Source: Litoreibacter halocynthiae (GTDB lineage: Bacteria; Pseudomonadota; Alphaproteobacteria; Rhodobacterales; Rhodobacteraceae). Taken from it: a stretch of DNA of 64,000 bases. Positions 16,590 through 27,162 of this stretch are shown here, one piece after another. The notes beneath the pieces are model-generated. The model made no database searches. It was not told where the DNA came from and saw only the letters and a list, made by a program, of their open reading frames with translations. Both the position numbers and the translations under genes were made by a program. The first letter of the stretch is position 1. Each line of letters starts with the position of its first letter. Location: positions 868,001 to 932,000 of the forward strand of contig NZ_SOBH01000001.1 in assembly GCF_004365635.1 (NCBI RefSeq). The letters are read 5' to 3'.

Positions 16590-17717
16590 ATGCGCGCGGA
16601 CGCTCAGAACAATGTGGATGCTATCGAGAAATCCCTGGCTTTGTTGCGCCAGCGGATGGATTGGGAAACAGCTGCGTACCGCCTGGAAGAGTTCAACGCG
16701 CGGGTCGAGGACCCGAACCTTTGGGACGATGCCGAGGCAGCCCAGAAACTGATGCGCGACCGTCAATCGCTGGTTGATGCGATAGATAGCTATTCGAGCA
16801 TGAAACAAGAGCTCGACGACAATGTCGAGTTGATCGAACTTGGTGAGATGGAAGGTGATGCTGACGTCGTCACCGAAGCGGAGACTGCGCTAGTGAAGCT
16901 GAAAGAGCGGTCTGCGGCGGCGGAGTTGGAAGCGCTGCTAAATGGCGAAGCGGATGCCAACGACACATTTCTGGAGATCAACGCCGGGGCCGGGGGCACC
17001 GAGAGCTGTGACTGGGCGTCCATGCTGGCGCGCATGTATACCAGATGGGCTGAAAAGCGTGGCTACAAGGTAGAGCTGCAATCCATGTCGCCTGGTGACG
17101 AGGCAGGGATCAAATCCGTTGCCTACAAAATCAGCGGCCACAACGCGTATGGCTGGTTGAAATCGGAATCCGGCGTGCACCGTCTTGTGCGCATTTCGCC
17201 GTTCGACAGTGCAGCCAAGAGACATACGTCGTTTACCTCTGTTTGGGTCTATCCGGTTGTGGATGATAATATCGAGATTGACGTTAACCCGTCAGACATT
17301 CGCATTGATACGTATCGATCTTCGGGTGCGGGCGGGCAGCACGTGAACACCACGGATTCAGCCGTGCGTATTACCCACGAGCCGACAGGTATCGTCGTGA
17401 CGTCGTCAGAGAAGTCACAACACCAGAACCGTGATATCGCGATGAAGGCTTTGAAATCGCGCCTCTACCAGATGGAATTGGAGCGTCGGAACGCGGCGAT
17501 CAACGAAGCACATGAAAACAAGGGCGACGCTGGCTGGGGTAACCAGATCCGGTCCTATGTATTGCAGCCCTATCAGATGGTGAAAGACCTGCGCACCAAC
17601 TACGAGACCTCAGACACCAAAGGTGTGCTGGACGGAGATCTTGACGGGTTCATGGGGGCAACGCTGGCGTTAGATGTCTCTGGCAAGTCCCGCGCAGAGG
17701 CGCGGGCCGAAGACTAA
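16590..17717 (+). CDS. prfB: Peptide chain release factor 2
   Basis: 375 aa. RF2 reads UAA and UGA stop codons: the tripeptide SPF at 203-205 (RISPFDS) marks RF2 rather than RF1, and GGQ is at 248-250 ([10 protein letters not shown]). It is encoded in a single frame with no internal UGA, so the programmed +1 frameshift used by E. coli to autoregulate RF2 is absent, as in many alphaproteobacteria. The convergent MFS gene stops only 6 bp away, leaving no room for a separate terminator. Confidence 0.96.
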   Translation: MRADAQNNVDAIEKSLALLRQRMDWETAAYRLEEFNARVEDPNLWDDAEAAQKLMRDRQSLVDAIDSYSSMKQELDDNVELIELGEMEGDADVVTEAETALVKLKERSAAAELEALLNGEADANDTFLEINAGAGGTESCDWASMLARMYTRWAEKRGYKVELQSMSPGDEAGIKSVAYKISGHNAYGWLKSESGVHRLVRISPFDSAAKRHTSFTSVWVYPVVDDNIEIDVNPSDIRIDTYRSSGAGGQHVNTTDSAVRITHEPTGIVVTSSEKSQHQNRDIAMKALKSRLYQMELERRNAAINEAHENKGDAGWGNQIRSYVLQPYQMVKDLRTNYETSDTKGVLDGDLDGFMGATLALDVSGKSRAEARAED

Positions 17718-17723
17718 GCCGCG

Positions 17724-19199
17724 TTAGCCACGCGCTGCGCTTCGGCCGCCGATCGCGGTGATTGCCGCAGATATCAGGCAGATCACACAGGCCGCCCAAG
17801 CAACCTTGATGAAAGCTGCATTTGACGCCGCAGCATGGCCAGGGTCCTGCATAATTTCCCCGAAGGTCGCGGGCCCCTCGGCAGCGCCATACCCGATTGC
17901 CACGACGCTTCCCATAGCCGCGACGGCGATCAAGCTGGACATGCGGATCACCGCGTTGTTGATACCGGACGCCGTGCCGGTCGCATGTGGTGCGACAGAG
18001 CCCATCACAGCAGTCGACAAGGGCGCCACAACCAAGCCCATGCCGATGCCCTGTAGGCACATCGCCGGTAGAACTGCGCCCCAGAAGTTTTGCGTCGGGA
18101 TGACAAGTGCTAGAGCCGCGTAACCTGCGGCCAGCACCAAGGAACCTCCCACAAGCAATGAGGTAGGACCGATGCGTCCCGCCAACCTGCCAGCATATCC
18201 TGAAAGCAGCGCGATAAATACGGAGAGAGGCGCATAGGCGGCTGATGTGGTGATTTCTGACTCGCCCCAGCCGCCGATGACGACCATGGGCAGATACATC
18301 AAGATGGCTGAGAAGGCGAAATAAATGCCGAAGGAGGCGACGTTAGCGACCGCAAAGCCACTGTTCTGAAAGAGCGATAGCGGCATCATAGGATGCGGAC
18401 TTCGCGCCTCGATACGCAGAAACACAAGCATGACACCGATTCCAGCCAAACCAAGATAAAGGGACGCTTTGGAGACAGCCTCTCCGTGTTCGGCGCCGCT
18501 AAGCGCCCAAGCGATTAACCCAAGGCCCAAAACTGCCGAAACCCCGCCCGGAATGTCGATGCCGCGTTCCGGTTGGCTCGGGTCTTGCTCGACTTTTGTG
18601 AAAAGGAAGTAAAGGGCGAGTAAACCCAAGGGCAGGTTGACAGCGAATATCCAGCGCCAGACATCCGGACCGCCAACGGTTAAGGCAACGCCGCCAATGA
18701 TCGGGCCGAGCGCGGAGGTCACTGCCGCTGCGGCGGCCCATGTGCCGATCGCCTTCCCCCGTTCTTCTTTCGGGTAGGCACGACTGATGAGCGCCAGAGA
18801 ACCGGGCACCATGAAGGCTGCGCCCAATCCTTGAACCGCGCGGGCCGAAATTAGGAAGCTGGCAGTCGGGGCAAAGGCGCACGCCATCGAGGCGAGCACA
18901 AACAAGGCAATGCCACCGCCAAACACCCGTGCAAGGCCCAACCTGTCGCCGGCAGCCCCACCAACGAGGATCAAGGCGCTTAGGGTGAGCATGTAGGCGT
19001 TGGAAATCCACTGCGCTTCGACGAGTGAAGCCCCAAGTGACATGCGCATCGCAGGAAGTGCGATTGCGACTATCGAGCCATCAATGAACCCGAGAGAGGA
19101 CGCAAGAATCGCTGCGGCCAACAGATAGGGACGGCTTTCGGGTGCGCAAAGAGGTAACGTCCTCGGATCAGCTTGGCCCAAGGACGCTTTTTCGACCAT
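17724..19199 (-). CDS. MFS transporter, DHA2 (14-TM) family
   Basis: 491 aa with about 14 hydrophobic segments. The first membrane span contains ILASSLGFIDGSIVAIALPAM, the DHA2-type motif (D in segment 1), and GDRLGLARVFGGG is the MFS loop 2-3 signature; RAVQGLGAAFMVPGSLALI matches motif C-like sequence of drug:H+ antiporters. Family members export drugs, dyes or metabolites; no substrate can be named. The start lies 6 nt beyond the bactofilin stop, so it may be read through from the M23-bactofilin operon, but no clear ribosome-binding site is visible. Confidence 0.85.
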   Translation of the reverse strand: MVEKASLGQADPRTLPLCAPESRPYLLAAAILASSLGFIDGSIVAIALPAMRMSLGASLVEAQWISNAYMLTLSALILVGGAAGDRLGLARVFGGGIALFVLASMACAFAPTASFLISARAVQGLGAAFMVPGSLALISRAYPKEERGKAIGTWAAAAAVTSALGPIIGGVALTVGGPDVWRWIFAVNLPLGLLALYFLFTKVEQDPSQPERGIDIPGGVSAVLGLGLIAWALSGAEHGEAVSKASLYLGLAGIGVMLVFLRIEARSPHPMMPLSLFQNSGFAVANVASFGIYFAFSAILMYLPMVVIGGWGESEITTSAAYAPLSVFIALLSGYAGRLAGRIGPTSLLVGGSLVLAAGYAALALVIPTQNFWGAVLPAMCLQGIGMGLVVAPLSTAVMGSVAPHATGTASGINNAVIRMSSLIAVAAMGSVVAIGYGAAEGPATFGEIMQDPGHAAASNAAFIKVAWAACVICLISAAITAIGGRSAARG

Positions 19200-19205
19200 A
19201 AGATT

Positions 19206-19742
19206 CTAGGCTTTTGGAGTGTCAGTCGAAGCAGGGGCCGGAGAAGCAGGCTTGGCCGCTGAAGCAGCACCCGCACCCTTACCGGCACCGGTGTTGAGCG
19301 GATCGTCTTGACGTTGAACAGAGCCTTCAAAATGGGCACCGCTTTCGATCGCGATTGTCTTGTGGATGATATCACCCTCGACACGCGCCGTAGAAGTCAG
19401 GCGCACCTTCAAACCACGTACACGACCAATGACGCGGCCGTTGACGACGATGTCGTCAGCAACGATTTCACCTTTTATCACGGCGGTTTCACCAACTGTC
19501 AGCAAGTGGGCGCGGATGTCGCCCTCTACATTGCCTTCGACTTGGATGTCGCCCGTTGTCTTCATGTTGCCGGTGATTGTCAGGTCAGTCGACAATGACG
19601 ATGGTGGCGCTTTGGGACGAGGTGCCGAAGCAGCGAAGTCTGGCTTTGGAGCGCTGGAAGACGAGGGGGCTGGCTTGGCTGGTGCCGAGCTGTCCTCTGC
19701 CGGTTTTGCGCTTGGGTCGTTGATTTTGCTTTTAGAAAACAT
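19206..19742 (-). CDS. Bactofilin (polymer-forming cytoskeletal protein)
   Basis: 178 aa. A central bactofilin domain (about 45-145; STDLTITGNMKTTGDIQVEGNVEGDIRAHLLTVGETAVIKGEIVADDIVVNGRVIGRVRG) with the repeated V-x-G-x-(I/V) strands of a right-handed beta-helix, flanked by Ala/Pro/Ser-rich disordered tails. Bactofilins polymerise at the membrane without nucleotide and often recruit cell-wall enzymes. The ATG overlaps the end of the M23 peptidase gene by 11 nt, so the two are probably translated together; bactofilin plus M23 pairs are known in Caulobacter relatives and Helicobacter. Confidence 0.92.
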   Translation of the reverse strand: MFSKSKINDPSAKPAEDSSAPAKPAPSSSSAPKPDFAASAPRPKAPPSSLSTDLTITGNMKTTGDIQVEGNVEGDIRAHLLTVGETAVIKGEIVADDIVVNGRVIGRVRGLKVRLTSTARVEGDIIHKTIAIESGAHFEGSVQRQDDPLNTGAGKGAGAASAAKPASPAPASTDTPKA

Positions 19743-21078
19743 CGCGTCCTGCCTTGATATAGGTCATCGGGTTGACCGGAGTTCCGTTGAGACGGACCTC
19801 GTAGTGAAGATGGGTGCCGGTGACACGGCCAGTGGCTCCCATATCACTGATACGGTCCCCACGCGATACCCTTTGACCGACTTTTACACGAATATTCGAG
19901 TTATGGGCATAGCGGGTTTCAATACCAAAGGCGTGTTTGATCTTCACAAGGCGACCATAGCCCGATTGCCAACCTGCGTGAGTCACAACTCCGTCAGCGG
20001 TTGCATAGATCGGGGTACCACGTGAGCCGGCAAAATCGACGCCTGCATGCATCCGGCGACCAGCCCCTTTCGGGTCTTTGCGATAGCCGAAGGGCGACGT
20101 GAAGCGGAAGGCGGCTTTGACCGGCATCGCCACAGGCGATTTGTCGGCTGCGATGCGGAACAGGTTGATGCGGTCCAGCTCTTTGAGCAAGCGGTTCGCG
20201 CGGGTGGATGTCTTGTCGGTTATAGTACCGCCACCGGATGTGGACATTGTTGCAGGCAGAAGCGGGCCGCCCTGGCCGGAATATCCGCGGCGCACTTCGC
20301 GCAGGATGCTCTCGGTCGGCATACCTGCAGCGCGGAACATTTTATCAAGCGGTTCCAAGGACACAGTGACTGCTTCCTCCAGCCGCGAGAAAATCTGCTC
20401 GTTGCGGTCTTCATTCATCTTCAGCGTGAAGCGCAGCTCAGCGGCAGTATCAATAGCGTCTTGGGCGTCGCGGGCGATTTGATCGCGCTCTGCAGCGGTC
20501 TGCTCCAGAGCCTCAGTCAGGAACGAGACCGAGCCGTCAGTGCTTTTGGCGCGCGCAAGAAGAGGGGCGTCGGAATTGCCATCGGCGTTGATCTGAGCGA
20601 GCAGGACTTCTGACTCGTCACGGGCTGCGTCGCGGTCTTTCATGGTTTTGCGCAATGTCGTCTGGATCACCTCGATACCGGTTTCCAGTTCGTTGCGGCG
20701 ATCTTCGGAAGCAAGCAGGGACGATTGCATTTCGGAGATTTGTTCAAGCGCCACGTAGAAACGTTCATGAGCCGCCGAGGCTTCGACTGCGCGATCATCG
20801 CGCTCGTTGGACAGGGCGTTCAAACGGGCTTCGTAAATCGCGCGCTCGCGTTGCGCTTGCTCACGGGCATTGCCAGAGCTGATCGTGTCCATCAGGAAAA
20901 TAGCAGTAACGACAAACGTCCAGCATGCGATTGCAGCGCCACCAAGGACGATCCCGGCCTGCATGGTCGGGCGCAAACGAATGAAGCGCGTACCTTCTTC
21001 CGATTTCAGAAAGAGGCGTTGTTCAGGCAACCTGCGTTCAAGTGCATGATCTAGTGCGCTGAAAAGACGTGTTTTCAC
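19732..21078 (-). CDS. M23-family peptidoglycan metallopeptidase with coiled coil
   Basis: 448 aa. After a cytoplasmic segment and a membrane span (about 39-63) comes a long periplasmic coiled coil (about 65-220, many charged heptads) and a C-terminal LytM domain with H344, D348 (HAGVD) and H425 (HLH). These are the zinc ligands of an active M23 endopeptidase, so it likely cuts peptide cross-links rather than being a degenerate activator. The start is taken as the GTG at 21078 because GGGAAG lies 7 nt upstream. The bactofilin downstream probably localises it. Confidence 0.88.
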   Translation of the reverse strand: MKTRLFSALDHALERRLPEQRLFLKSEEGTRFIRLRPTMQAGIVLGGAAIACWTFVVTAIFLMDTISSGNAREQAQRERAIYEARLNALSNERDDRAVEASAAHERFYVALEQISEMQSSLLASEDRRNELETGIEVIQTTLRKTMKDRDAARDESEVLLAQINADGNSDAPLLARAKSTDGSVSFLTEALEQTAAERDQIARDAQDAIDTAAELRFTLKMNEDRNEQIFSRLEEAVTVSLEPLDKMFRAAGMPTESILREVRRGYSGQGGPLLPATMSTSGGGTITDKTSTRANRLLKELDRINLFRIAADKSPVAMPVKAAFRFTSPFGYRKDPKGAGRRMHAGVDFAGSRGTPIYATADGVVTHAGWQSGYGRLVKIKHAFGIETRYAHNSNIRVKVGQRVSRGDRISDMGATGRVTGTHLHYEVRLNGTPVNPMTYIKAGRDVF

Positions 21079-21252
21079 AGTTCTACTTCCCGTTTTCCCC
21101 AGACATAAAAGCTGACTGCGGGTCCCCACCGTTCTGTCAACTTGGAGTTGCTTAAACATTGAGCGTAAACCACGCAACAATTAAGCCGCCGGATGTGACA
21201 ACCTGCGTCATTTCCGCGTATTTTTGGCGGTATCTTGCCGATAGCGGCGCGT

Positions 21253-22071
21253 TCAGGGTTTTTGCTGATCGACCAAAGGCCAGTAAAAGTCGGGCGCGAT
21301 CCCCGCTTCAGCACGTTTTTCTTCGTTGAATGGTGGCTTTAGCTGACCATGAAAGTATCGCCGGACAAGGGTGTGAAAGGTCGGTGTCGGGTCTAGATTT
21401 TCACGACCGCAAAGAAAGTGAAACCATCGCGATCCGTATGCGACATGGGCCACTTCTTCGGAGTAGATGACATCCAGGGCGTCGACGGCAGCGTGATCCT
21501 TCGCCTGCTTGAACAGCTTGATCATGCCCGGCGTCACGTCCAACCCTCGCGCCTCCAAAACCATCGGGACAACGGCAAGCCGCCCCATGATATCATTCGA
21601 GGTTTCGCTGGCCGACATCCACATGCCTGCATGTGCGGGCAACGCGCCATAGTGGCTTCCGCGCGCTTCAAGACAATCCGCCATCAGGTTGAAATGCTTG
21701 GATTCGTCATCGGCGGCCTGAACCCAGTCATCGTAGAAGCCCATCGGAAAATCTACATCCGGGAAGCGGGCGATAATGTCCCAATGCAAATCCACGGCAA
21801 TGAGTTCGATATGTGCGATAGCGTGCAGCATTGCGATGCGCCCCTCCGGCGTTCCGGGTTTGCGCTGTGCGACGTCACGGGGGCTCAATAATTCAGGTTT
21901 CGACGGGCGCGCGGGCATGTCGGGCGGTTGGGCGCTGCCCAGTTCGATCTTTCGGCCATTCTTGCGCGCTGTTCGCCATTCTTCGGCAAAGCGGCGCGAG
22001 AGTGCGGTCTTCTGGCGCGGATCAGCCGTGGTGAGCACCGCGACCGACATTTCCCGCAAGCTCGTGCTCAT
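21253..22071 (-). CDS. Ferritin-like DUF455 protein
   Basis: 272 aa. The sequence carries Glu/His pairs spaced as in a di-iron four-helix bundle: HAIAHIELIAVDLHWD, then DDESKHFNLMADCLEARGSHYG, and YSEEVAHVAYGSRWFHFLC. This matches the DUF455 ferritin-like family, of unknown enzymatic role. The gene overlaps the peroxiredoxin gene by 4 nt (ATGA at 22068-22071), suggesting co-translation and perhaps a role in oxidative or iron stress. Confidence 0.85.
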   Translation of the reverse strand: MSTSLREMSVAVLTTADPRQKTALSRRFAEEWRTARKNGRKIELGSAQPPDMPARPSKPELLSPRDVAQRKPGTPEGRIAMLHAIAHIELIAVDLHWDIIARFPDVDFPMGFYDDWVQAADDESKHFNLMADCLEARGSHYGALPAHAGMWMSASETSNDIMGRLAVVPMVLEARGLDVTPGMIKLFKQAKDHAAVDALDVIYSEEVAHVAYGSRWFHFLCGRENLDPTPTFHTLVRRYFHGQLKPPFNEEKRAEAGIAPDFYWPLVDQQKP

Positions 22072-22529
22072 ACGGATTGCACCGCTTCGAGTACCGCTTC
22101 AACATGCCCGGGCACGCGAACCTTGCGCCATTCTTGCAGGATTTTGCCATCACTGCCGATCAAAAATGTCGAGCGCTCGATGCCCATGAAGGTTTTCCCG
22201 TACATGCTCTTCTCTTTCCACACCCCGTATTGTTCGCAGACGTCCCCTTCTGCGTCCGAGACGAGGATGACGCCCAGAGAATGCTTATCGCGGAACTTGT
22301 CATGCTTTGCAGCAGTGTCTTTGGACACACCGATGACTTCGCATCCTGCATCCTTGAAGGCTTGCAATTGCTCGGTGAACCCGATGGCCTGCTTGGTGCA
22401 ACCCGGAGTGTCGTCCTTCGGGTAGAAGTACAAAACAACCTTCGAGGGCTGGAGTGCGGAAAGCGTGACAGTATCGCCACCATCACGAGGAAGGGTAAAG
22501 TCGGGGGCAAGCTCGCCAATTTGTGTCAT
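22068..22529 (-). CDS. bcp: Thiol peroxidase, Bcp/PrxQ family, without the usual resolving Cys
   Basis: 153 aa. A peroxiredoxin with peroxidatic C44 in PKDDTPGCTKQAIGF; it reduces H2O2 and organic hydroperoxides using thioredoxin or another thiol. In E. coli Bcp a second cysteine lies five residues later; here that position is I49, so a different cysteine (C63 or C98) or an external thiol must resolve the sulfenic acid. AAAGGA is upstream of the ATG. It is the first gene of a two-gene unit with DUF455 and is divergent from the AsmA-like gene. Confidence 0.93.
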   Translation of the reverse strand: MTQIGELAPDFTLPRDGGDTVTLSALQPSKVVLYFYPKDDTPGCTKQAIGFTEQLQAFKDAGCEVIGVSKDTAAKHDKFRDKHSLGVILVSDAEGDVCEQYGVWKEKSMYGKTFMGIERSTFLIGSDGKILQEWRKVRVPGHVEAVLEAVQSV

Positions 22530-22642
22530 AGGGCTTTGTCCTTTGATGTCGATTTGATGTGTCGTCGAGGGTAGGGCGCTGTATGTAAAGATAAAGGGGC
22601 GAGTGCAACTGTTTGCGCGCCCCGACTGAAAGACGAGGTGGC

Positions 22643-25600
22643 ATGGCCGACGACGGCACGCAAAACAAGGAAGATACACTCCCCCCCGAGGCAGAGGTCG
22701 AAGGGGACAATAACGCACACCCACCCCGCACCAAGTGGCGCCACCGTAAGCCGGGGGCGGTCATGTTGTTTTTCTCGGTGTTCGGCACGCTTCTGACGTT
22801 CACTTTTTTCCTTGTGATCATTGCCTTGCTATCGGTGATGGGCCGCAGCATTGAGCTGCCGCAATGGGCTGTTGAGCAGGTTGAACAACGCCTGAACACC
22901 GAGTTAGACGGGGAACGGATTGCCTTGGCCACGATTGCAGTTGGTTTGCGGGATGACGCGTATCGCCCGACCGTCGATTTCACCGGTATCGAGGTCTACA
23001 ACGCGGGTGGTGTCCCAATACTGGCATTGCCAAAATTGCGCAGTAAGCTCGACACGTCCGAACTGCTGCTTGGCCGCATCAAACTTGAAACAGTCGAAGT
23101 TCAGGGCGCAATCCTTGAGTTGAACCGTAACCAGAACGGTCAGATCGAACTTGCTTTTGGCACCCAGATGGGCGGCGCTCAGGTTAAGGCCGGGTCGATG
23201 GCCGAGGTGATGAAGCAGATTGATGACTGGCTTGACGCGCCGTGGATGGAAGAGATGGAGGAGGCGAGCGCTGAATCGCTGACGATCCGGCTGTCTGATC
23301 AGCGAACTGGCGAGGTTACAATTGTAGAGCAGGGGCAGTTGAAGCTGACCAATGGCGACAAGGTGATTGGTCTGAATGTGGCCTTTGACCTTGACCAGCC
23401 CAGCGGCCCGCCCGCGCGGCTGTTTTTTTCTGCCGATAAAGCCAAAGGCTCCGAAGGGGCACGGCTTGTCGGGAAATTCAATGATTTGCGCGCCCGCGAT
23501 CTTGCGGCGCAGATCGGGGCTTTGAACTTTCTCAACGTCTTGGATGCGCCCGCTTCCGGTTCGCTGACGGCTGAAATTGATGCGGCGGGGCAGGTCGTCG
23601 GATTGGCTGGAACCTTGGATCTTGCCAAAGGGGCTTTGCGCCCGACAGAGCAGGCGAAGCCGGTGCCTTTCAACTCCTCCAAAAGCTATATCCGGTACGA
23701 GGCGGCTACGGGGCGCTTGATCTTTGATCAGATAGCACTGGATTCCCCACAGCTTCGACTAAGTGCTACCGGCCATGCGGACCTCCTCGATTTCAAGGCG
23801 GGTATCCCGCAAACTCTTTTGGGGCAGTTTCGCTTTACGAATGTCCGTCTTGCACCCGAAGGGATGTTCGAAGCCCCTGTAATCTTCCAGGAAGGCGCAC
23901 TGGATTTGCGTTATCGTCCGGCGGAACTTGCCCTTGATATCGGCCAATTGGTGCTGCGCAACGAAGGGGCGGAGCTGTTGGCGGAAGGATCAGTTGACGT
24001 GTTGCCAGCGGGGTGGTCGGTTTCCCTCAATGCTGGAATTGACGAAATTGATCATGTCCGTCTGATGGCCTTGTGGCCCGAGAACGCGGTGGACAAAACG
24101 CGTAAATGGTTGATCGAGAACATCCAAGGAGGGCGCGTGAAACACGCCCATGCCGCACTTCGCGTTATACCGGAAGAACCCGTTAAGGCCGCCGTTAGCT
24201 TCGACTTTGAAGAGGCGAAGGTGAGTTATCTGAAGACCTTACCACCGATTGAGAGTGCTCATGGTTTTGCATCCATATCAGGCAACTCCTTCAACCTCAG
24301 CGTGACGGAGGGGCTAATCACCGCCCCCAGCGGCGGCGCATTGCAGGCCGGCGGGTCGGTTATGCAAATCCCGGATATGACAGCCAAGCCAGCGGTCGCG
24401 GTCTTTGATCTGACATTGGACGGCCCGCTGCCCGCGGCGCTTTATTTGTTGGATATGGAGCCGTTCGAGTTCCTGTCCAAATCCGACCTTTCCCCAGAGG
24501 TGGCAACCGGAAGCGCGGTCGTCTCGACGCGGTTGACCGTTCCACTTGAGCCGAAGGTCGAAGTCGAGGATGTCGGCTACGTGGTCTCGGCCAAGGTGAG
24601 CGATGTTGTTTCAGAGACCCTGATCAAAGGGCGTGTGTTGCGCTCTGACCAAATGAATGTATCGGCAGGCGATGGTGCCTTGTCGATCGAGGGGAAGGGT
24701 ACAATTGATGGCATCCCGATGGATGTCGTCTGGTCACGCGAAATTGGCAAAGGAACCGGCAATACCAGCAAGGTCGACGGCAACATCGAACTGTCACCCC
24801 GCATGCTTGAGGCGTTTAACGTCGGCCTGCCCAAGGGCAGTGTTTCGGGGAAAGGAACTGCGAAAATGGAAATCCAGCTTGCGAAAGGGGCTGCACCGCA
24901 AGCAAAGCTGACATCGGACCTCAGAGGTGTTGGATTGTCTATTCCGGCATTGGGGTGGGCAAAATCACGCGCCTCCAATGGTTCGTTGATCTTGGATTTG
25001 ACCATGGGCGACACGCCAAAGGTCAATGATGTGCGTGCTCAGGTCAGCGGTCTGGATGCGCGCGGCACTGTTTCGTTGAAGCCCAATGGTGGCGGGCTTG
25101 ATAAGGCCGTGTTCACGCCGCTTAAAGTTGCCGGGCGTCTCAACTCGCGGGTCGAGATTGTCGGGCGTGGGGCGAACCGGCAACCGTTGGTGGTGATCAA
25201 GGGCGGAACGATCGACATTCGCAAGTTTGGCGTCACGACTGGGGGGAGCAGTGCGGGCGGCCCACCATTGGAATTCGCGCTCGACAGGTTGGTGGTGACC
25301 GACACCATCGCGATGGATCAGTTCCGCGGAAGCTTTCGCAATGACAGGGGGATCGACGGCACCTTCAAAGCGAACCTGAACGGCAAGGCCGCAATTTCAG
25401 GCACGGTTATTCCAACGGGAAAAGGGCCAGCGGTGCGCATCATATCGGACAACGGGGGTAGGGTCATATCCGCGACAGGCATCCTGCAAAACGTGAATGG
25501 TGGGGAGATGTCATTGACGTTGCAGCCCAATGGAAAGCCGGGTCAGTTCGACGGCGCGCTCAAGATCACAAATACGCGCGTGAAAAAAGCTCCGGCTCTG

Positions 25601-26005
25601 GCTGATTTGTTGTCCGCGATTAGTGTGATCGGCCTGCTGGAACAGCTCACCGGGGATGGCATTCTGTTCACCAACACCGAAGCGCGATTCTTGTTGACGC
25701 CGGGCGGTGTGACGCTCAGAAGCTCGTCCGCCGTCGGACCTTCGATGGGGATCACGATGGACGGAATTTACAATACGGGAACACGGCGAATGGATATGCG
25801 CGGGGTGGTTTCCCCGATCTATGCGGTGAATGGCTTGTTTGGGGCGTTATTCGCGCCACGCAAAGGCGAGGGACTGTTCGGGTTCAACTATACACTCAAA
25901 GGATCAGCGGACGGGCCGAAAGTGGGAGTTAATCCCTTGTCAGTTCTGACGCCGGGCATCTTCCGGGAGATATTCCGCCAGCCGCCGCCAAAACTACAAA
26001 ACTGA
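22643..26005 (+). CDS. Very large AsmA/YhdP-like envelope protein
   Basis: 1120 aa. A cytoplasmic N-terminus and one membrane anchor (about 38-62, [27 protein letters not shown]) precede more than 1000 periplasmic residues of repeated beta-strand pattern, with DUF3971/AsmA-like C-terminal sequence ([47 protein letters not shown]). Members of this superfamily (AsmA, TamB, YhdP) form hydrophobic-groove tubes that carry phospholipids to the outer membrane. The start at 22643 has GAGG upstream. queA follows after 10 nt, so the two may share a transcript. Confidence 0.85.
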   Translation: MADDGTQNKEDTLPPEAEVEGDNNAHPPRTKWRHRKPGAVMLFFSVFGTLLTFTFFLVIIALLSVMGRSIELPQWAVEQVEQRLNTELDGERIALATIAVGLRDDAYRPTVDFTGIEVYNAGGVPILALPKLRSKLDTSELLLGRIKLETVEVQGAILELNRNQNGQIELAFGTQMGGAQVKAGSMAEVMKQIDDWLDAPWMEEMEEASAESLTIRLSDQRTGEVTIVEQGQLKLTNGDKVIGLNVAFDLDQPSGPPARLFFSADKAKGSEGARLVGKFNDLRARDLAAQIGALNFLNVLDAPASGSLTAEIDAAGQVVGLAGTLDLAKGALRPTEQAKPVPFNSSKSYIRYEAATGRLIFDQIALDSPQLRLSATGHADLLDFKAGIPQTLLGQFRFTNVRLAPEGMFEAPVIFQEGALDLRYRPAELALDIGQLVLRNEGAELLAEGSVDVLPAGWSVSLNAGIDEIDHVRLMALWPENAVDKTRKWLIENIQGGRVKHAHAALRVIPEEPVKAAVSFDFEEAKVSYLKTLPPIESAHGFASISGNSFNLSVTEGLITAPSGGALQAGGSVMQIPDMTAKPAVAVFDLTLDGPLPAALYLLDMEPFEFLSKSDLSPEVATGSAVVSTRLTVPLEPKVEVEDVGYVVSAKVSDVVSETLIKGRVLRSDQMNVSAGDGALSIEGKGTIDGIPMDVVWSREIGKGTGNTSKVDGNIELSPRMLEAFNVGLPKGSVSGKGTAKMEIQLAKGAAPQAKLTSDLRGVGLSIPALGWAKSRASNGSLILDLTMGDTPKVNDVRAQVSGLDARGTVSLKPNGGGLDKAVFTPLKVAGRLNSRVEIVGRGANRQPLVVIKGGTIDIRKFGVTTGGSSAGGPPLEFALDRLVVTDTIAMDQFRGSFRNDRGIDGTFKANLNGKAAISGTVIPTGKGPAVRIISDNGGRVISATGILQNVNGGEMSLTLQPNGKPGQFDGALKITNTRVKKAPALADLLSAISVIGLLEQLTGDGILFTNTEARFLLTPGGVTLRSSSAVGPSMGITMDGIYNTGTRRMDMRGVVSPIYAVNGLFGALFAPRKGEGLFGFNYTLKGSADGPKVGVNPLSVLTPGIFREIFRQPPPKLQN

Positions 26006-26015
26006 GACAGCACTT

Positions 26016-27053
26016 ATGAAATTGAGCGATTTCGACTTCGACCTGCCAGAGCAGCTGATTGCGACACGCCCTGCGGTGCCGCGCAGTGCGTCCAAGCTGC
26101 TTGTCGCAACACCTGACCGGATCGAGGACCGCGTGGTCACCGATCTTGTCGATTACCTACATGCGGGGGATGTGCTGGTCTTGAATGACACGAAGGTCAT
26201 TCCTGCGCGTCTCTTTGGCCACCGTGAACGGGATGGAAATATCTCGAAGATGGAGGTCACGCTGTTGTCACCCACGACAGACGGAACTTGGCGGGCGTTG
26301 ATAAAGCCACTTCGGAAAGTCCGCGACGGGGAGGCGATTACGTTTGCGGCCGGACTTGTGGCAGAGGTTTTGTCTCGCACCGACGGGCAAGCGGTTTTGG
26401 GGTTCAATCTGGAAGGTCAGGCGTTCGATGATGCGCTGGCGATAGCGGGACAAATGCCGTTGCCACCCTACATCGCAGCCAAGCGTGCCGCAGATGCGCA
26501 GGACAAGACCGATTATCAAACTGTCTTTGCCAAGACTTCCGGTGCCGTCGCTGCTCCGACGGCCTCTTTGCATTTCGATGCCGAACTTCTAGATCGTCTG
26601 TCCAAAGTTGGCGTCGAATTCGTGCACGTCACTTTGCACGTTGGGGCAGGCACATTTCTTCCCGTAAAGGTCGATGATGTCGAAACCCATAAGATGCACG
26701 CTGAATGGGGTCAGGTGTCCAAGCATGCTGCCGAGCGGATCAGTGCAGCCAAGGCTGAAGGACGGAGGGTGATTCCTGTCGGCACAACCGCGCTTCGGCT
26801 GATTGAAAGCGCTGCCAAGTCAAACGGAGTGATCGCACCATGGCAAGGGGAGACAGATATTTTCATTTACCCCGGATATGCGTTTCAGATCGCAGATGCG
26901 CTGATGACAAATTTCCACCTGCCAAAGTCTACCCTGATGATGCTGGTATCGGCATTGATGGGGCAGGAGCGGGTGCGACAGATCTACGACCACGCCATCT
27001 CGCAGGAGTATAGATTCTTTTCCTACGGGGACTCGTCGTTGTTGTTACCCTAG
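26016..27053 (+). CDS. queA: S-adenosylmethionine:tRNA ribosyltransferase-isomerase
   Basis: 345 aa. QueA transfers ribosyl from SAM to 7-aminomethyl-7-deazaguanine in tRNA, making epoxyqueuosine. The N-terminus ([26 protein letters not shown]), the [15 protein letters not shown] block and the [17 protein letters not shown]-terminal block are characteristic. Length matches the family. It begins 10 nt after the AsmA-like gene. No other queuosine genes are in the window. Confidence 0.97.
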   Translation: MKLSDFDFDLPEQLIATRPAVPRSASKLLVATPDRIEDRVVTDLVDYLHAGDVLVLNDTKVIPARLFGHRERDGNISKMEVTLLSPTTDGTWRALIKPLRKVRDGEAITFAAGLVAEVLSRTDGQAVLGFNLEGQAFDDALAIAGQMPLPPYIAAKRAADAQDKTDYQTVFAKTSGAVAAPTASLHFDAELLDRLSKVGVEFVHVTLHVGAGTFLPVKVDDVETHKMHAEWGQVSKHAAERISAAKAEGRRVIPVGTTALRLIESAAKSNGVIAPWQGETDIFIYPGYAFQIADALMTNFHLPKSTLMMLVSALMGQERVRQIYDHAISQEYRFFSYGDSSLLLP

Positions 27054-27162
27054 GCTTTGACGCGCGTAGGCCTTGCAGCGTCGGTGATAGGGGGCTATGC
27101 GCCCTGATGTTCAGCTATCCCAGCACTAACTTCTTAGCCCTTTTCAGGATTTGGATCGAAAT

